64,000 nt of DNA from Rhizomys pruinosus (GCA_009823505.1 VZQC01008065.1:1014953-1078952); one strand, 5' to 3'; shown: positions 21,581 to 33,705, counted from the first letter of the stretch. Translations and numbers: made by a program. Notes: a model not told the origin generated them from the letters alone.

Positions 21581-21628
21581 TAAAATGTCAGAACAGATAT
21601 TCTCACTTACCTCCACAAGGAATCTTAG

Positions 21629-21850
21629 GGGCTGGAGAGATGGCTCAGTGATTAATGCCGCTGGCTGCTCTTGCAGAAGAAAAGGATTTATTTCCAGCAC
21701 ACACGTGTCAGCTAACAATTATCTGTAACTCCAGTTCCAGGGGATTCAACATGTTCTTCTGAAATTTACAGGCCTTTTATTATACATGCATTCCTGCATA
21801 AATGCAGAAAATACACTCATACACATATAATTAAAATAAAATATTATTTT
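21629..21850 (+). mobile_element. B2 SINE
   Basis: ggggctggagagatggctca head with the tRNA-like A box, tccagttccaggggattcaa body and A-rich tail. The B box region (aggatttatttcc) is decayed. Confidence 0.92.
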
Positions 21851-21954
21851 TAATTTGAAAATAAATTAAGCTATTTGCAAATAAATATTTTAAAATGAAA
21901 TTTATAAAATGATTCGAATTAATTTCAATCCAAGTGATATTAAAATTCTAATTT

Positions 21955-24900
21955 CATTTTTTAATTTTTATTGAGAAGTTTTACATTTCATACAATGATT
22001 CCTAATCAAATTTACCTCCTCCATGTCCCCAAACTCCATTCAGAGCTCATGCATTACATCATCAAAGTTAAACCTGTCCAGTTAAGGTCTTGAAACCAGA
22101 GGTACTTTTGTGCAATTTAATCCACTGAAGTCTAGTCAGCACATCTATAAATCTTAGGTAAGGCAGATTCTTCTTCACCCAACAATGATCATTCTAAGTT
22201 GTCATGGGTCCTGTGCCTGATAGCAACATTACCATAAGTTCAGGTGTGAAAGTTTACAGTTGCCTGTAAGACACAGTTTCTCTGCATTCATGGATCAGCC
22301 ATAGCTCTTAGAATGTTTCTTCCCTCTCTTCCACAATGATCCCTGAGCCGTGGGTGAGGTTTAATATAGGGGTCCTGTCCACATATACACACTCTGGAGG
22401 CTCCGATTCTTTGAAGCTTGACCAGCTGTAGCCTTCGGTTTGAATTGCACTCTACTGTGTGGGGAGAATTGAGGGATGCATTTCCTCTCCGCTCTTCATT
22501 CCTCAAAGTTCCATGAGCCTTAGATATAGAGGATCAACTGTAGATGTGTCTCCTAAGATGAGGCATCTTTCAGAGGTCTATTTTCTATAACTGAATAGTT
22601 GTGGGATTCTGCAGTAGCTTCCATCCGTTGCAAAGAGAGTTTCTTAGAAAAGTGGTGTGCAGTATGCTTGTTTGTAAATGTAATACTTCATATTTAGCAT
22701 ATGATAAGAAATTTCATTTGCCAAAAATATGACCCAATAGGATTTTCTCAAAGATCTGTGTCCTTTCCAGCCCTGTGCACTTGCTTGAGTTTACAGTGGC
22801 TCTCATGAGTTCACTCCCATTAACAGGGTTCCAAGTGCAATTAGATAGCTGTTGATTATGCACCATGTAACAGTGCCACTACTGCATCAATAGAGGTAAT
22901 TTGCTGTGCAGCTCATTATGATTGTTAGGCTTTAGGGCTGTGTTGTAACACTGATTGATATTCTCCTTTAGGAGTGTGCATATTACCTAGCATCGTGAAT
23001 GTTAAATTTCATATAGAAGGCTTCCAGGTCAGATTCTGCTCAATTCCTATAAGTCCTGTTTCTGAAATATGTCCTATCTTGAGCAGTAGGGTCTCATTTT
23101 CTATTTCTGCTAGACACTCAAGAGTTTTGGAGATAGCCTATGCTATTTTGAGAGTCCCTTGGATCACTCTCACCAACCACTCAAGAGGTGTCATCTGTCT
23201 GATACTGTGTTCCTTGACGAATAGCCCCAGATTGTACTACCCGTGCACAATTGTTCAGAGAGTACAAGTGCATATCTCATGGGGTCTTGGGGGCATTGCA
23301 TAACACTATGGGTTTGATAGCCATCCAATATCCAGTCTAGTCTCTATTTCTCCCCTTTACTTCACACATCCCCTTCTTTCTGAGCTCAAGTACCCCATTT
23401 CCACATACCCTTCTCTCATGAGATTCCCTATATTCCCTATAATGAGAACGATTCCTCCCTGTATGCCCCCCTTCTCCCCTCCCAACTTAACACTCTAACT
23501 TTCCCCACTTCCTCTCCAGTAACATCTGTTCCTTACTATCCCCCTCATTCAGGTTCTTTCTTTTCCTTTACCTTGATGTATCCTATCTAATTTCTTGTCT
23601 CCTGCTGTTACAACATGATATATACTCAAGTATAGGTGATTGATGCTAGAATCCACAAATGAGGGAAAACATACATCACTTGGTCTTCTGTGATTATGTT
23701 ACTTCACTTAGTATAATAGTCTCTAGTTCTATCCAATTACCTGAGAATTTCATAATTTTATCTTTTCTTACTACTCCATTTTGTAGATGTACCATATTTT
23801 CATTATCCATTCATCAGTTGCAGGACATTTAGGTTGTTTCCTCTCTTAGCTATTGTGAATAGATCAGCAATAAATATGGATGTGCAGGTATCCTTACTGT
23901 ATGATGAGTCCTTTGGGTATATGCCAGGGAATGGAATAAATGGATGGTGTGCTAGATTCGTTTTTAGTTTTTTGAGAGTTCTCCACACTGCCTTCTGTAG
24001 TGGCTTGCACTAGTTTTCATTCCCAGCAGCAGTGAATGAATGTTCTCCTTTCTCCACATCCTCACCAGCATCTGTTGTCTTCATCTTATCCAGATGGATT
24101 GGAATAAGATGGAATCTTAAAGTGGTTTTTAACCTGCATTTCTCTAATCACTAAGGATTTTCAGCAGTTTTCATGGTGTTTCCTAGACGTTTTTATTTCT
24201 TCGTTTCAGAACTCTCTGTTCAGATCTATAGCCCATGGTTTCATTGGGTCATTTATTTTCTTTGTTTTTTTTGCATTCTTTGTATATTCTCGACATTTTT
24301 CCTCTGTTAGATGTGTAACTTATGAAGATATTTTCCCACTCATTGGGTTCCCTCTTCATTTCTTTGGTTGTTTCTTTTACTCTGCAGAATCTCTGTGGCT
24401 TAATGAGATCCTGTTTACTGAATATTGATCTTAAAGAAACAATCTATAGATTTAGTGCAATGTTAATCAACATACTCACAGCATTCTTAACAAAGCTAGG
24501 AAAAACATTAAACAATCCATAGAGAATAATCAAAGGTCCTGAATAGTCAAAACAATCTTGAGCAAAAAAGAACAATGCAAGGGGCATCACCAAACCATAT
24601 CTCAGGTTATATTACAGAGCTGTAGTTATAAAAACATCATGGTACTGGCACAAACATAGACACATGGACCAATGAAAGAAAATAGAAGACCCAAATATGG
24701 GTACAATTTCAGCCACCTGATATTTGAGAAAGGTGCCATAATACACAATGAGAGAACACAGCATCTTCAACAAACAGGGCTGGAAAAACTGGTTCTCTAA
24801 CAGTAGAAGAATGAAATTGGATTGCTCCCTACACAAAAGTTAACTCTAAGTGAACAAAAGACCTCAATAAAAAAAAACTTGAAACTCTTATACTGCTAGA

Positions 24901-24955
24901 AGAATACATAAACAGTACCCTCCAAGATGATGGTATAGGAAAGGACTTTCTTCTT
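21955..24955 (-). mobile_element. L1 (Lx-like), antisense, with 5' inversion (twin-priming form)
   Basis: From left to right on the plus strand: a T-rich end and long 3' UTR (21955-23620), then the antisense ORF2 3' end (about 23630-24420), e.g. accatattttcattatccat, tttgggtatatgccagggaa and ctccacactgccttctgtag. At about 24420-24435 orientation flips, and 24435-24955 reads ORF2 on the plus strand (aacaatctatagatttagtg ... gagctgtagttataaaaaca ... gcatcttcaacaaacagggc ... aaggactttcttc). The inverted part lies immediately upstream of the non-inverted part in ORF2 order, the classic 5' inversion of truncated L1s. No intact reading frame remains. Confidence 0.87.
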
Positions 24956-26785
24956 TTTTCAAAGCCAATTTTAATTGAAGCTTTGTGCATTTCATATATA
25001 GTTTCAAATCAAATCCAGACCCATGCACCCTTCCCTGCCCACCCACACCATCAGAGCTCATGCATTCTTCCAAACATGTTTTTCATCTTTTTCTCACTCT
25101 CTCTGAAAATTCTCAATGCAGAAGTTTATTGTTTTGAGCAGAAGTTCACCATTTCAGTCAGTTCCTTTACCCAGTCTTGTTGTTGCTGTTGTTATTCCTT
25201 CCATTATGCATCACTCCAAAATATGCATATATGCATGCCACATATATCATAGGTTTTAGCATCTTTGGCTTATGATTTTTTTTCTTTATTAGGCTGAAGA
25301 TGTCATGTTTGAAGGCTCCTCCTTGACAAGCCCAAACCACCATCAGTTCTGCCCTTGTGCTACACACTGGGGTTTTCCCTTCCCATGGTCACCAAATGAG
25401 GTAAAGTAAGCACAGCATCCTGTCTTGATCTTCCTGTACTGGTCTCCATGATACAACCTGGGTAGTCCAACAACGGCAGTCTATACTCTGAAGAGGCTGA
25501 AACTCCAGTAGTAGCTCAGTCCACAAGTTGGATGTCTCATTAGTCCCCAAATTGCACTGAATATTTGGAGGATTCTTGGAGAGACATGCGTCTTCAGTCC
25601 ATATTAGAAGTTTGGAAAACTGTGTCTCATGTCGTCGAAGGATAGCAAAAGCAGTGGCAGCCAAAGGGTAGCCACACTTGCCAGTAAGACAAGCAAAAAA
25701 CTGTGCTCTTTTTTTACATTTTGTCTTTATACTGATATCTTTTTTTAATTTTTATTAATAATTTTATTATGCTTATATGCTCTCATGTGTATGATAAGCT
25801 AATTGAAGACTGAGCATTTGATGGTGCAATTTAATATATGGGATTTTTTCTTTATACTTTTTAAATGCTGATCTTACTGTTCTATTCTTTTCTTTCTTTT
25901 TTACTGATGTTTTATGTATTTCATACATTATTTTTCAATTCAGTTCAGGAATATTCCTCTTTCCCTTCCCTTCCCCCAACCCCAGCCCACCCCATCCCAG
26001 ATCTCACATTCTGCCACAACTGTCCTGCATCTTTCTCTCAATATTTTTTTATGTTTAGGAATTAATATTTTCCTCCATTAATTTTATATTACTGTAAAAT
26101 ATGGATACATACTCTCCACCCATATACAGTAATTACAGATTCTGAAAATAATTGGTGGATTCTAGAACCCATTGGGAGATTCACATTATAACAACATAAT
26201 TGCTTTCAGATAAACAGAAATATAACCATAATGTTCAGCTTGCCTTTCTTCTGGGGGATTTTTTTGTTAGAATCCACAAATGAGGGAAACCATTCTTCAT
26301 TTGTTTTTTCTGGGACTGTGTTACTTCACTCAGCATAATGGCTTCAAGCTTCATCCATTTACCTGCAAAGTTCATAATGCCACTTTCTTTACCACTGAAT
26401 AGTACTTCATTGTGTGTGTAGAAGTACCACATTTTTGTCATCCACTCGTCTGTTGAGGGGCATTTAGGTTGGTTCCAGCTCTTCACTATTGTGAAGAGAG
26501 TTGCAATAAGCATGGATGCACATGTATCTTTATGGTAGGATGAGTCTTTGGTGTATATACCCAGGAGTGGTATGACTGGGACAGGTGGTAGGGATATTTT
26601 TGAGTCTTTTAAAGGGTTCTCCACACTGCTTTCCATAGTGGTTACATATGTTTACATTCCCACCTGCAGTGGATGAGTGCTCTTTCCCCACAACCCCTCC
26701 AGCATCTGTTGTCTTTTTTCTTTTTTTAATCTTAAGTTTTATACCTGAAACATAATTTCTCAGGCCTTACTATTTATTTGTTTGT

Positions 26786-26820
<35 letters not shown>

Positions 26821-28125
26821 TGGTTATATTTTCCTTTTGGATGTTTAAGGTCACACAACCCAGATTAACAAAGGTTTTTGTTTTCTCAAGGTCAGTTGAG
26901 GATCTAGTCCTCAAGGATCACTCTGGTTTTAGAGAAAAGGGGAGGGAACCCCTGGCTACTTTGGGTTTTTCATTTACCAGTTCCATCCACCCTAGGACAA
27001 AGTCAGGTCTTGCTAGATCAGGCTTCCCTTTTTGAAGCATGAGCAGACTTTCCTCTTTATAGACTGGACACTAGCTGAAGTCCCATTAGTGGATGTCCAA
27101 TACCTCCCTGCATAGGAAGACTGTTGACTCACATTTGCAGGACATTTCAAGAGATTCCCTCATATGTAGTCTCCTGGAACTTAGTTGACCTCTGAGGGCA
27201 AGGAAAAAAGTTATCCCTTAAGACCATTGGCCAAATTGTTATGGCATTAAGTATGGTCATTAAGCATCCAGAAAGGCTGTTATACCAGCCTGATTACTAC
27301 TGTGTAATATTTTAGAAAAGGCTTGGACAAAAGTTCAAGCAGCCTTGTATAAGATATAATAAGAAGAACTCCCATAAAATAAATAATGTGGTTAGACATA
27401 ATGTCATGACAAACTCAATTTTTCCTCATTCTTTTGATCTTATATTACTCTAAAATATGCATACATACCCTCCACCCATATACCAAAAAGTCCTAACTCT
27501 GAAAATAAATGGTAGCTTAGTTCTAGAACCTGTTAAGGGATCCAAATATAAGAGCACAGTTGTTTTCAGATCATGAGGAATACATCATTGACATTGCTCA
27601 GTTTGCCTTACAACTAGGTAGTTGGCACTAGTATCCACAGATGAGGGATAACATTTATCTTTTGCTTTTCTGGGACTGTGTTACTTCACTTAACATGATA
27701 TCTTCTAGTTCCACCTATTTACCTGCAAAGTTCATGATGTCATCTTTACTGCTGCATAGAACTCCATTGTGTAGATGTAGCACATTTTCTCTATCTACTT
27801 TTGAGTTGAGGGTCACTTGGTTTGGTTCCAGCTCTTTGGTATTGTAAAGAGAGCTGCACCAAACATGACTGTGCATGTATCTCTGCAGTAGGGTGAGTAG
27901 TGTGGGTATATACCCAGGAGTGTTATGACTGGGTCAGGTGGCAAGCTCATTTTGAGTATTTTAAGGGTTCTCCACACTGCTTTCCATAGTGGTTGTACGA
28001 GTTTTCCTTCCCACCAGCAGTGGATGAGTGTTCCCCTTTCCCAATATCCTCTCCAGCACTTGGTGTAATTTGTTTTCTTGATCCTAGCCAGTCTTATTGA
28101 AGTGAGATGATATCATAAAGTGATA
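24950..28125 (-). mobile_element. L1, antisense, long 3' UTR and ORF2 end, hosting a younger L1
   Basis: The 3' end is at about 24955. The 3' UTR covers 24955-25735 and resumes at about 26735-27400, and the ORF2 C-terminus in reverse runs to about 28125 (ctgggactgtgttacttcac, tgtgggtatatacccaggag). Segments of this 3' UTR recur at 30040-31270 and 36060-36450. A younger L1 occupies about 25741-26730. Copies differ enough that this is an old element. Confidence 0.8.
25741..26730 (-). mobile_element. younger L1 nested in the 24.95-28.1 kb L1, with possible 3' transduction
   Basis: The 3' UTR starts near 25895 (ttttttactgatgttttatg) with the C-rich complement of the G-rich tract near 25965-26005. 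The ORF2 C-terminus in reverse runs to a 5' truncation near 26717 and reads LPPVPVIPLLGIYTKDSSYH and NQPKCPSTDEWMTKMW with few breaks. To its left, 25741-25894 adds about 150 bp of non-L1 sequence ending in its own T-rich run (poly(A) in element sense), suggesting transduced 3' flank. A 12-bp A-rich repeat (attaaaaaaaga in element sense) may be the target duplication. Confidence 0.75.
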
Positions 28126-28179
28126 CACATCAGCTGCTCAAGAATTGAGGTAAACTATTCAGTATTTTAGATGATTGAA

Positions 28180-28590
28180 ATATAGGAATGATAAGTGCCC
28201 TTGTTTTATGCCCTCTGTTGTACTAAATGCCTTGGGAAAAGGCAGCAAAGGTGGAAAAGGGAATTTTTGACATACAAATCCATGGTTGCAGAGAAATCAA
28301 AGATGCAAGATCATCAGCCACCTGGTCATGATCAAGAGAGGAAAGAAACAAATGTATCCTGTTCCTCTTTCCTCAGTACTCTGCTAGCTTCCTCAACTCT
28401 TACACAGTCCAAGGCTCCAGCGATAAAATTCTGTATCCTATGTTCAGTTTGTTTTCCTACCTCAGTGAACATCAAAACAACCCCCCACAGACAGGCCTAC
28501 AGGCAAACCTGATGTAGAAAATTCCTCAAAACTCACTTCACAAGTTATTTTAACTTGTCAAGTTGACAGGTAAAATAAACCCCTACAAGT
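28180..28590 (-). mobile_element. MaLR-like LTR fragment, old
   Basis: The right half (about 28470-28580: acagacaggcctacaggcaa, aacttgtcaagttgacag) corresponds to the end of the MaLR LTR at 5780-5870. The left half is weak. Confidence 0.5.
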
Positions 28591-29584
28591 ATAAAAAGTT
28601 CCTCAATGGCTGAAATCAACATAGCTTCTGGACTGTGATCATGTAGCAGTATAACTAGGGAAGACTCTGCTCCCAAGCTTCCTCAGTTATTTGCTCATAA
28701 TAATTATCATCTCATCAAGAAATCCATGTAAATGGCCCCCTCAAGGAAGACAACAGTCTAGTGTGCTTTCATTCTGAATCTCTTATAGTTTCATTGTATT
28801 ATATCAGGTCCACACTGGTTAAATTCCCTTTGGATTCAAACAACTGTTCTGGTACATATTCAGATAAATTCCACCATCTGAAGCATATCAGTAAGTTAAT
28901 CACACAGTCAGCATAGTGATAAATCTTATGCATGCCAGGGCTAATATATATTACAGATACCTGGAAGTCTGATATCTCGGAACATACTGGAATCCTTACT
29001 AGCACTACATTCATTTCCAAGCTTTTATGAAAACCATGGACCTGAATAAGTAAATACCATGAATGGATTTTTAAATGAATGCTAATTTTTCTCCTCTTTA
29101 ATTTCTATACATCAACACTGGTAATGAGAAGAGTTATACATCAACACTGGTAATGAGAAGAGTTAAAATCATAGACAAAAAGAAAATGATCTGAAAGATC
29201 TAAGAAAGGGTATGTGAAACCAATGCAAACCTACCACTATAGAAGCTTCTTGGTGTGTAAACATTAGAAAAAGAAATTAAAAGCAATTACTTTACATCAA
29301 GTGGACATTTATTCTACTAGACACCATAGGATACAACAGTAAAAGCCGAATATCAGGAATGGATCTGTTCTTTCAAAGCTATTGACCAGGAACCCCATAG
29401 ACCCTCAAACAATGCTGATCATTGCCTGTGATCTTACCCACTAGAAAGTGATGCTAAGAATTTAATTTTGAAGCCACTGCACACATGAGCTATCAAAAAA
29501 AAAAGTAGAAATCTAAGTGGTATTCACTTCAAAGCTTTATGTGTAGTGGCTACATTTCATAGTGTTGGAAGGTAGTATGCATGC
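28591..29584. other. no recognised feature apart from a small tandem duplication
   Basis: AT-rich, unassigned. Contains the 29-bp tandem pair at 29107-29164. Confidence 0.6.
29107..29164 (+). repeat. 29-bp perfect tandem duplication
   Basis: The unit beginning atacatcaacactggtaatg occurs at 29107-29135 and 29136-29164 without mismatch, so it is recent or an assembly effect. Confidence 0.97.
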
Positions 29585-29970
29585 TACCAGGTGAGAAAAT
29601 TAATCATCAACCTTACCCAGCTTCAATAACAATTGCCCTGGCAAGATATGCCCACTGGTGTAATAGTGGCATGAATATGTGGGAGTAACCAACCATTTTC
29701 TATCTGTATTTAAGACCTGCTTCATTACATGGAACCCATACCTAACATTAGTTTCAGACCAAAAACATGTGGCTAGAAAAGACACAGGCCAAGAGCCTAA
29801 TGCTCCTATTCTGCTAAATAGATGCAGTATTAAAGTTATTCCTAGAATTCTATGCTATATCCATAGATTAATGCATCTCACTTCTCACAAGAGAATCTCC
29901 CTCATGCAGCAGATGGAGATTAATATAGAAAACTGCAACTACCCAACATGCAAAGAATAGGATATGAGAG
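29585..29970 (+). mobile_element. L1 (Lx-type) 3' UTR fragment
   Basis: tggtgtaatagtggcatgaa, gggagtaaccaaccattttc, ctgctaaatagatgcagtat and agcagatggagattaatata fit a well-known rodent Lx 3' UTR segment. Confidence 0.7.
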
Positions 29971-30039
29971 AGTGCTTATTCATGAATTCATATGTCACAC
30001 TTCTGACTCCAAAGGATCAGAGATAATTAAGGAAGTGCT

Positions 30040-31270
30040 CAAAGGTTCCTCCTTGGCAAGCACAAACAACCATCAATCCTGCACTTGTACTCCACATTGG
30101 GGTCTTTCCCTCCCATGGTCCCCTTAATGAAGTCCAGTAAGCACATGTCCTGTCTCAATCCCCCTGTACTGGCCTCCATGATACAGCCCAGGTAGTCCAA
30201 CAATGGTAGTCTATATTGTGACTAGGCTGAAATGCCCTTAGCTGCTTAGTCCACAAGCTGGGTATCTCAGTAGTCTCCATCTGGCATTGAAAGTTTGGAA
30301 GATACTTGGAGAGATATGAGTCATCAGTCCATATTGGAGTGTTAAAAAGCTGTGTTTTGGGGCTGGAGAAATAGCCTAGCGGTTAAGAGCACCAACTGCT
30401 CTTGCAGAGGACCCGGGTTCGATCCTCAGCACCCACATGGACGGCTAAGAACCATCTGTAACTCCAATTCCAGGAGAACTCCAGTTCCAGGGGAATCCGA
30501 GACCCTCTTCTGACCTCTGCGGCATTGCATGACACGGGTGCACAAACCTACATGCAGACAATACATTCATACACATACAAAAATAAATAAAAAGTTTAAA
30601 AAAGAAAGCTGTGTTTCATGTCTGTGAAGAGTGGCAAAAGCAGTGGCAGCCACAGAGTAAATGCACTTGCCAGTAAGAATTGAACACAGGCCAAACAGCA
30701 GTGTTCTCTCTTTTTCTTTTTGTGTTTTTACTGAGATCTCAAGTTTTATATCTGAAGTACAATTTCTCTGGTGTTACTGATTATTTCTGGTTTAACTTTC
30801 CTTTTGGATGCTTAATGCTACACAATTAGCCCAGATTAACCAAGGTTTTTGTTTTCTTGAGGTCAGTTGAGGATCTGGTCCTCAGGGGTCTCTCAGGTTT
30901 TTTTTTTTTTTGGGGCGGGGGGAAGCCCCTGGCTCCTTTCAGTTTTTCATTTACCAGTTCCATCCACTTGAGGACAAAATCGGGTCTTGCTAGATGAGGC
31001 TTCCTTTCATGAAGCATGAGCAGACTTTGCTCTTTATAGATTGGACACTGGCTGAAGTCCCATTACTGGATCTCCATTTCCTGAACAGGAAGACTGGTGA
31101 CCCACATTTGCAGGACATTTCAAGAGATGCCCCCATGCATAGTCCCCTAAGACTTGGTTGACCTCTGAGAGCAAGGAACAGTTATCCCTTAGGTCCCTCG
31201 ACCAAATTGGTATGGGCATTAAGTATGGTCGTTAAGCACCCAGAGAGGCTAAGTTACAACAGCCTGATAC
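30040..31270 (-). mobile_element. L1 3' UTR fragment, antisense, with B2 inside
   Basis: Parallel to 25315-25740 plus 26735-27295: ggttcctccttggcaagcac, ctccatgatacagcccaggt, ccagttccatccacttgagg, gaagcatgagcagactttgc. There is no ORF2. A T-run then G-run at 30897-30920 interrupts it. Confidence 0.8.
30346..30616 (+). mobile_element. B2 SINE with 12-bp target-site duplication and intact B box
   Basis: aaagctgtgttt at 30346-30357 recurs at 30605-30616. The B2 (30358-30604) has ggggctggagaaatagccta with an A-box region and gggttcgatcctc at about 30416 as a near-consensus Pol III B box. It carries the internal duplication aactccaattccaggagaac followed by tccagttccaggggaatc. The tail contains aataaataaaaag. 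Confidence 0.95.
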
Positions 31271-31462
31271 ATTGCACCTATATTAAAATTGTATCTTTTG
31301 AAAACAAACTGTATGTTTGCAAAATTTCAATAAAGAAAAAAATCAACAATGCAGTCACACTTACATAAAATTATCTCTACATTAAAAGCATAAATAAATC
31401 ATATCCTATAATACTGAAGTCCTAAAGAGAAATAAAAGAGATATAATCAGACATACTAATGT

Positions 31463-31531
31463 TTTCAATTTAGCAAACTATTGTTTTTTTTTTTTTTTCA
31501 ATTTAGCAAACTATTGTTTTTTTTTTTTTTT
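31463..31531 (+). repeat. 33-bp tandem duplication including T-runs
   Basis: caatttagcaaactattg plus a T-run is repeated with period 33 (starts 31466 and 31499). Long T-runs make a replication or assembly slip plausible. Confidence 0.95.
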
Positions 31532-31539
31532 TATGAAAA

Positions 31540-32719
31540 GTGAGACCATACATGCAGTGAAGAAGTATGCAATCCTGAGTCATCCAAGTAAAGTTTCCCA
31601 CTTGAAGAATGCCACAAAGACTGAAAGAGAGGGAATGGGGAGACTTAGACATATATAAAATGTGAATATCAGACAAGCATTTGTTTAATTACATGGAATG
31701 TTCAGGTAAACAATGTTAAAATCAATGATTAGAGATGTAATGAAGTATTTTATATTAGCTGTAGCTAAGATTTTATATGCTTATATATACATATATATCT
31801 GGCATATATGATGGTTTATATATGCACATAATTTTAAAATATTAAAATATGAGTTCAGAAGACAAATGTGTATGTAATAGCAAAAAACAAAATTAATAAA
31901 ATATAACCATGTAAAGAGAATTTTTATGCCTCTAAATATTTTTGTAACCTTGAGTCTTTATATCTAGAATAATGAATTACCATATTGTCTGAGGAATTAT
32001 CCTATTATTAAGAAATTTGTTAGTGAAATATTATTTCAAAAGGTTCCTTTGATCCTTTATTTTCAAAGAAATGAAATCCATTTTACTTTAAACAACAAAA
32101 GGATCAAATTCTATTGTATGGTGTGTTCATAGTATCTGACATTTACCGGCATGAATGATTGATAACTTCATGTCACTTAGAAGGGAGATTAATCTTTATG
32201 TAGATTTAAGTGCAGGAAAAAAGAGACATTGCCATTTCTCAGTTTTATTCTAGGACTGTTGTAAATTAAAAGTGTCAAAAGTAATTTCTCAATTTATATG
32301 CATGGAAAGAACTCTATTTTTGTTTAAATGTATTAATATTAAAGATCCCCATGTAAGGAAACCAATGCATATTTGAAATATCATAAATTTATAATGTCTG
32401 TAAAGTTATCCTCTTTCCTTTTATTGGTGATTTGGTGAGTAATTTACAATGGCATTCAAGAACCATTGGACATTAGTTTCAAAAGCCAGTCAAGAATAAT
32501 GGAAATACTATGCTTTCATCCAAAAGTCTTACAAATGAAACTACTGCATACTCACGGTGAATATTAAAACAGAGTGAGCTTTTTATAGTTGGAGACTCTT
32601 TATAGTGTAGTTTTTCCAGACTCAGAACCATGTAATTTTATATATTTGGCTTAGTGATTATTTTCCAAAAGTGTACACTATCTACCTGAAAATTAACATT
32701 TCATATAGTAAGCCTGAAG

Positions 32720-32720
<1 letters not shown>
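31540..32720. other. no recognised feature
   Basis: AT-rich sequence without an identifiable repeat, gene or RNA. Confidence 0.6.

Positions 32721-32721
<1 letters not shown>

Positions 32722-32771
<50 letters not shown>
32722..32771 (+). repeat. (TG)n microsatellite
   Basis: Uninterrupted run of about 25 GT/TG dinucleotides. Confidence 0.98.
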
Positions 32772-32773
<2 letters not shown>

Positions 32774-32794
32774 CTCATAAAAGTTCATTTAAGG

Positions 32795-32990
32795 GGCAGG
32801 CTAGTTGGCTTGTCATAAAGAATGTGTACTGCTCTTACAGAGGACCTGAGTTTGGCTCTCAGAACTCACAGCTGGTGGCTCACAACCACTATAACCTCAG
32901 GTTCATAGCATCATAAGCCTCTGTTCTCCATGGTTACCTACAGTCATGTGCACATACTAACACATGAATGTACACACGTATGCATAATTA
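32795..32990 (+). mobile_element. B2-related SINE, diverged
   Basis: ggggcaggctagttggcttg head, tgctcttacagaggacctga and cagctggtggctcacaacca body. B3-type is possible. The tail runs into the target of the next B1. Confidence 0.75.
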
Positions 32991-32997
32991 AAAATTC

Positions 32998-33168
32998 TAA
33001 AACTCGTCAGGCATGGTGGCACACACCTTTAATCCTAGCACTCAGGAGGCAAAGGAAGGCAGATCTTTGTGAGTTCAAGGCCAATCTGGTCTACAGAGAA
33101 AATTCCAGGACATCTGAGGCTATAGGGAGACCCTGTCTTGAAAAGATCAAAAATAATTATAAAACTCG
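32998..33168 (+). mobile_element. B1 SINE with 9-bp target-site duplication
   Basis: taaaactcg at 32998-33006 recurs at 33160-33168. The B1 between reads tcaggcatggtggcacacac ... gggagaccctgtcttgaaaa. Confidence 0.93.
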
Positions 33169-33191
33169 ATCTTAATTTTTAAATTTAAAAA

Positions 33192-33705
33192 TCAACTCAA
33201 GGGGCATCTGGAAGAATGGACCTAAAGCCAGAGTTCTGGGAAAGGCTGCAGAGCAATGCCATGTGGAAATGGCATGGTCACTGCACACAGGAGTCCACTA
33301 CAGCTGTCGTTACTTGCAAAAGACAGGGCTTGTCTTATTTCTGTATGCATGGATGGTAGTCTGCATCTATCACTGAAGGACTATGGTAGTAAATAGGTTT
33401 TGAAAAAGCTGATAACATTTTCTTCAGTACATATTTCAGTAAATAACCCCCACTCACATACATGTAAGCAATCATGATTAACCTCTGAGTGGCAAATGAC
33501 CCCAAAAGAGGGAGATTGTTTAAATAAAGAAGGGAGCCTCTGAGTGGCAAATGACCCCAAAAGAGGGAGATTGTTTAAATAAAGAAGGGTTTCAGTTGGA
33601 GGGGGATGAGAAAAGAAAATGAGGATTGAAAATGACCAAAAATTCAATGTATACATGTTTGAAACTGTCAAAGAATAAAAAAATAAAAATGAAAAATAAA
33701 AAAAA
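33192..33705 (+). mobile_element. L1 3' UTR and 3' end
   Basis: ggggcatctggaagaatgga, gcagagcaatgccatgtgga, cacacaggagtccactacag and the tail gaaactgtcaaagaataaaa fit a rodent L1 3' UTR. It includes a 55-bp tandem duplication at 33482-33591. Confidence 0.8.
33482..33591 (+). repeat. 55-bp tandem duplication in the L1 3' UTR
   Basis: The unit starting cctctgagtggcaaatgacc occurs at 33482 and 33537, apparently identical. Confidence 0.96.

Larger units (their letters stand above)
19303..21596 (+). mobile_element. chimeric retroposed insertion bracketed by a 16-bp direct repeat
   Basis: taaaatgtcagaacag occurs at 19303-19318 and 21581-21596; the right copy directly follows the A-rich tail of an L1 3' end. 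Between them lie, in order: an L1 3'-UTR piece of one family (19319-19490), the unidentified repeat (19500-19945), a retrovirus-like stretch (19946-21180) and an L1 tail of another family (21181-21580). The bracketing repeat and A-rich tail are what one L1-mediated insertion leaves, which would make the whole 2.26 kb one retroposed chimeric RNA. Alternatively the outer repeat marks one L1 whose interior received later insertions. The pieces share one orientation. Confidence 0.6.

Noticed and set aside
29107..29164. CRISPR-like repeats
   Set aside because: Only two adjacent units without spacers, in a mammalian genome.
30358..30450. tRNA genes at B2 heads
   Set aside because: A and B boxes are present because B2 is tRNA-derived, but no cloverleaf or acceptor stem is complete.
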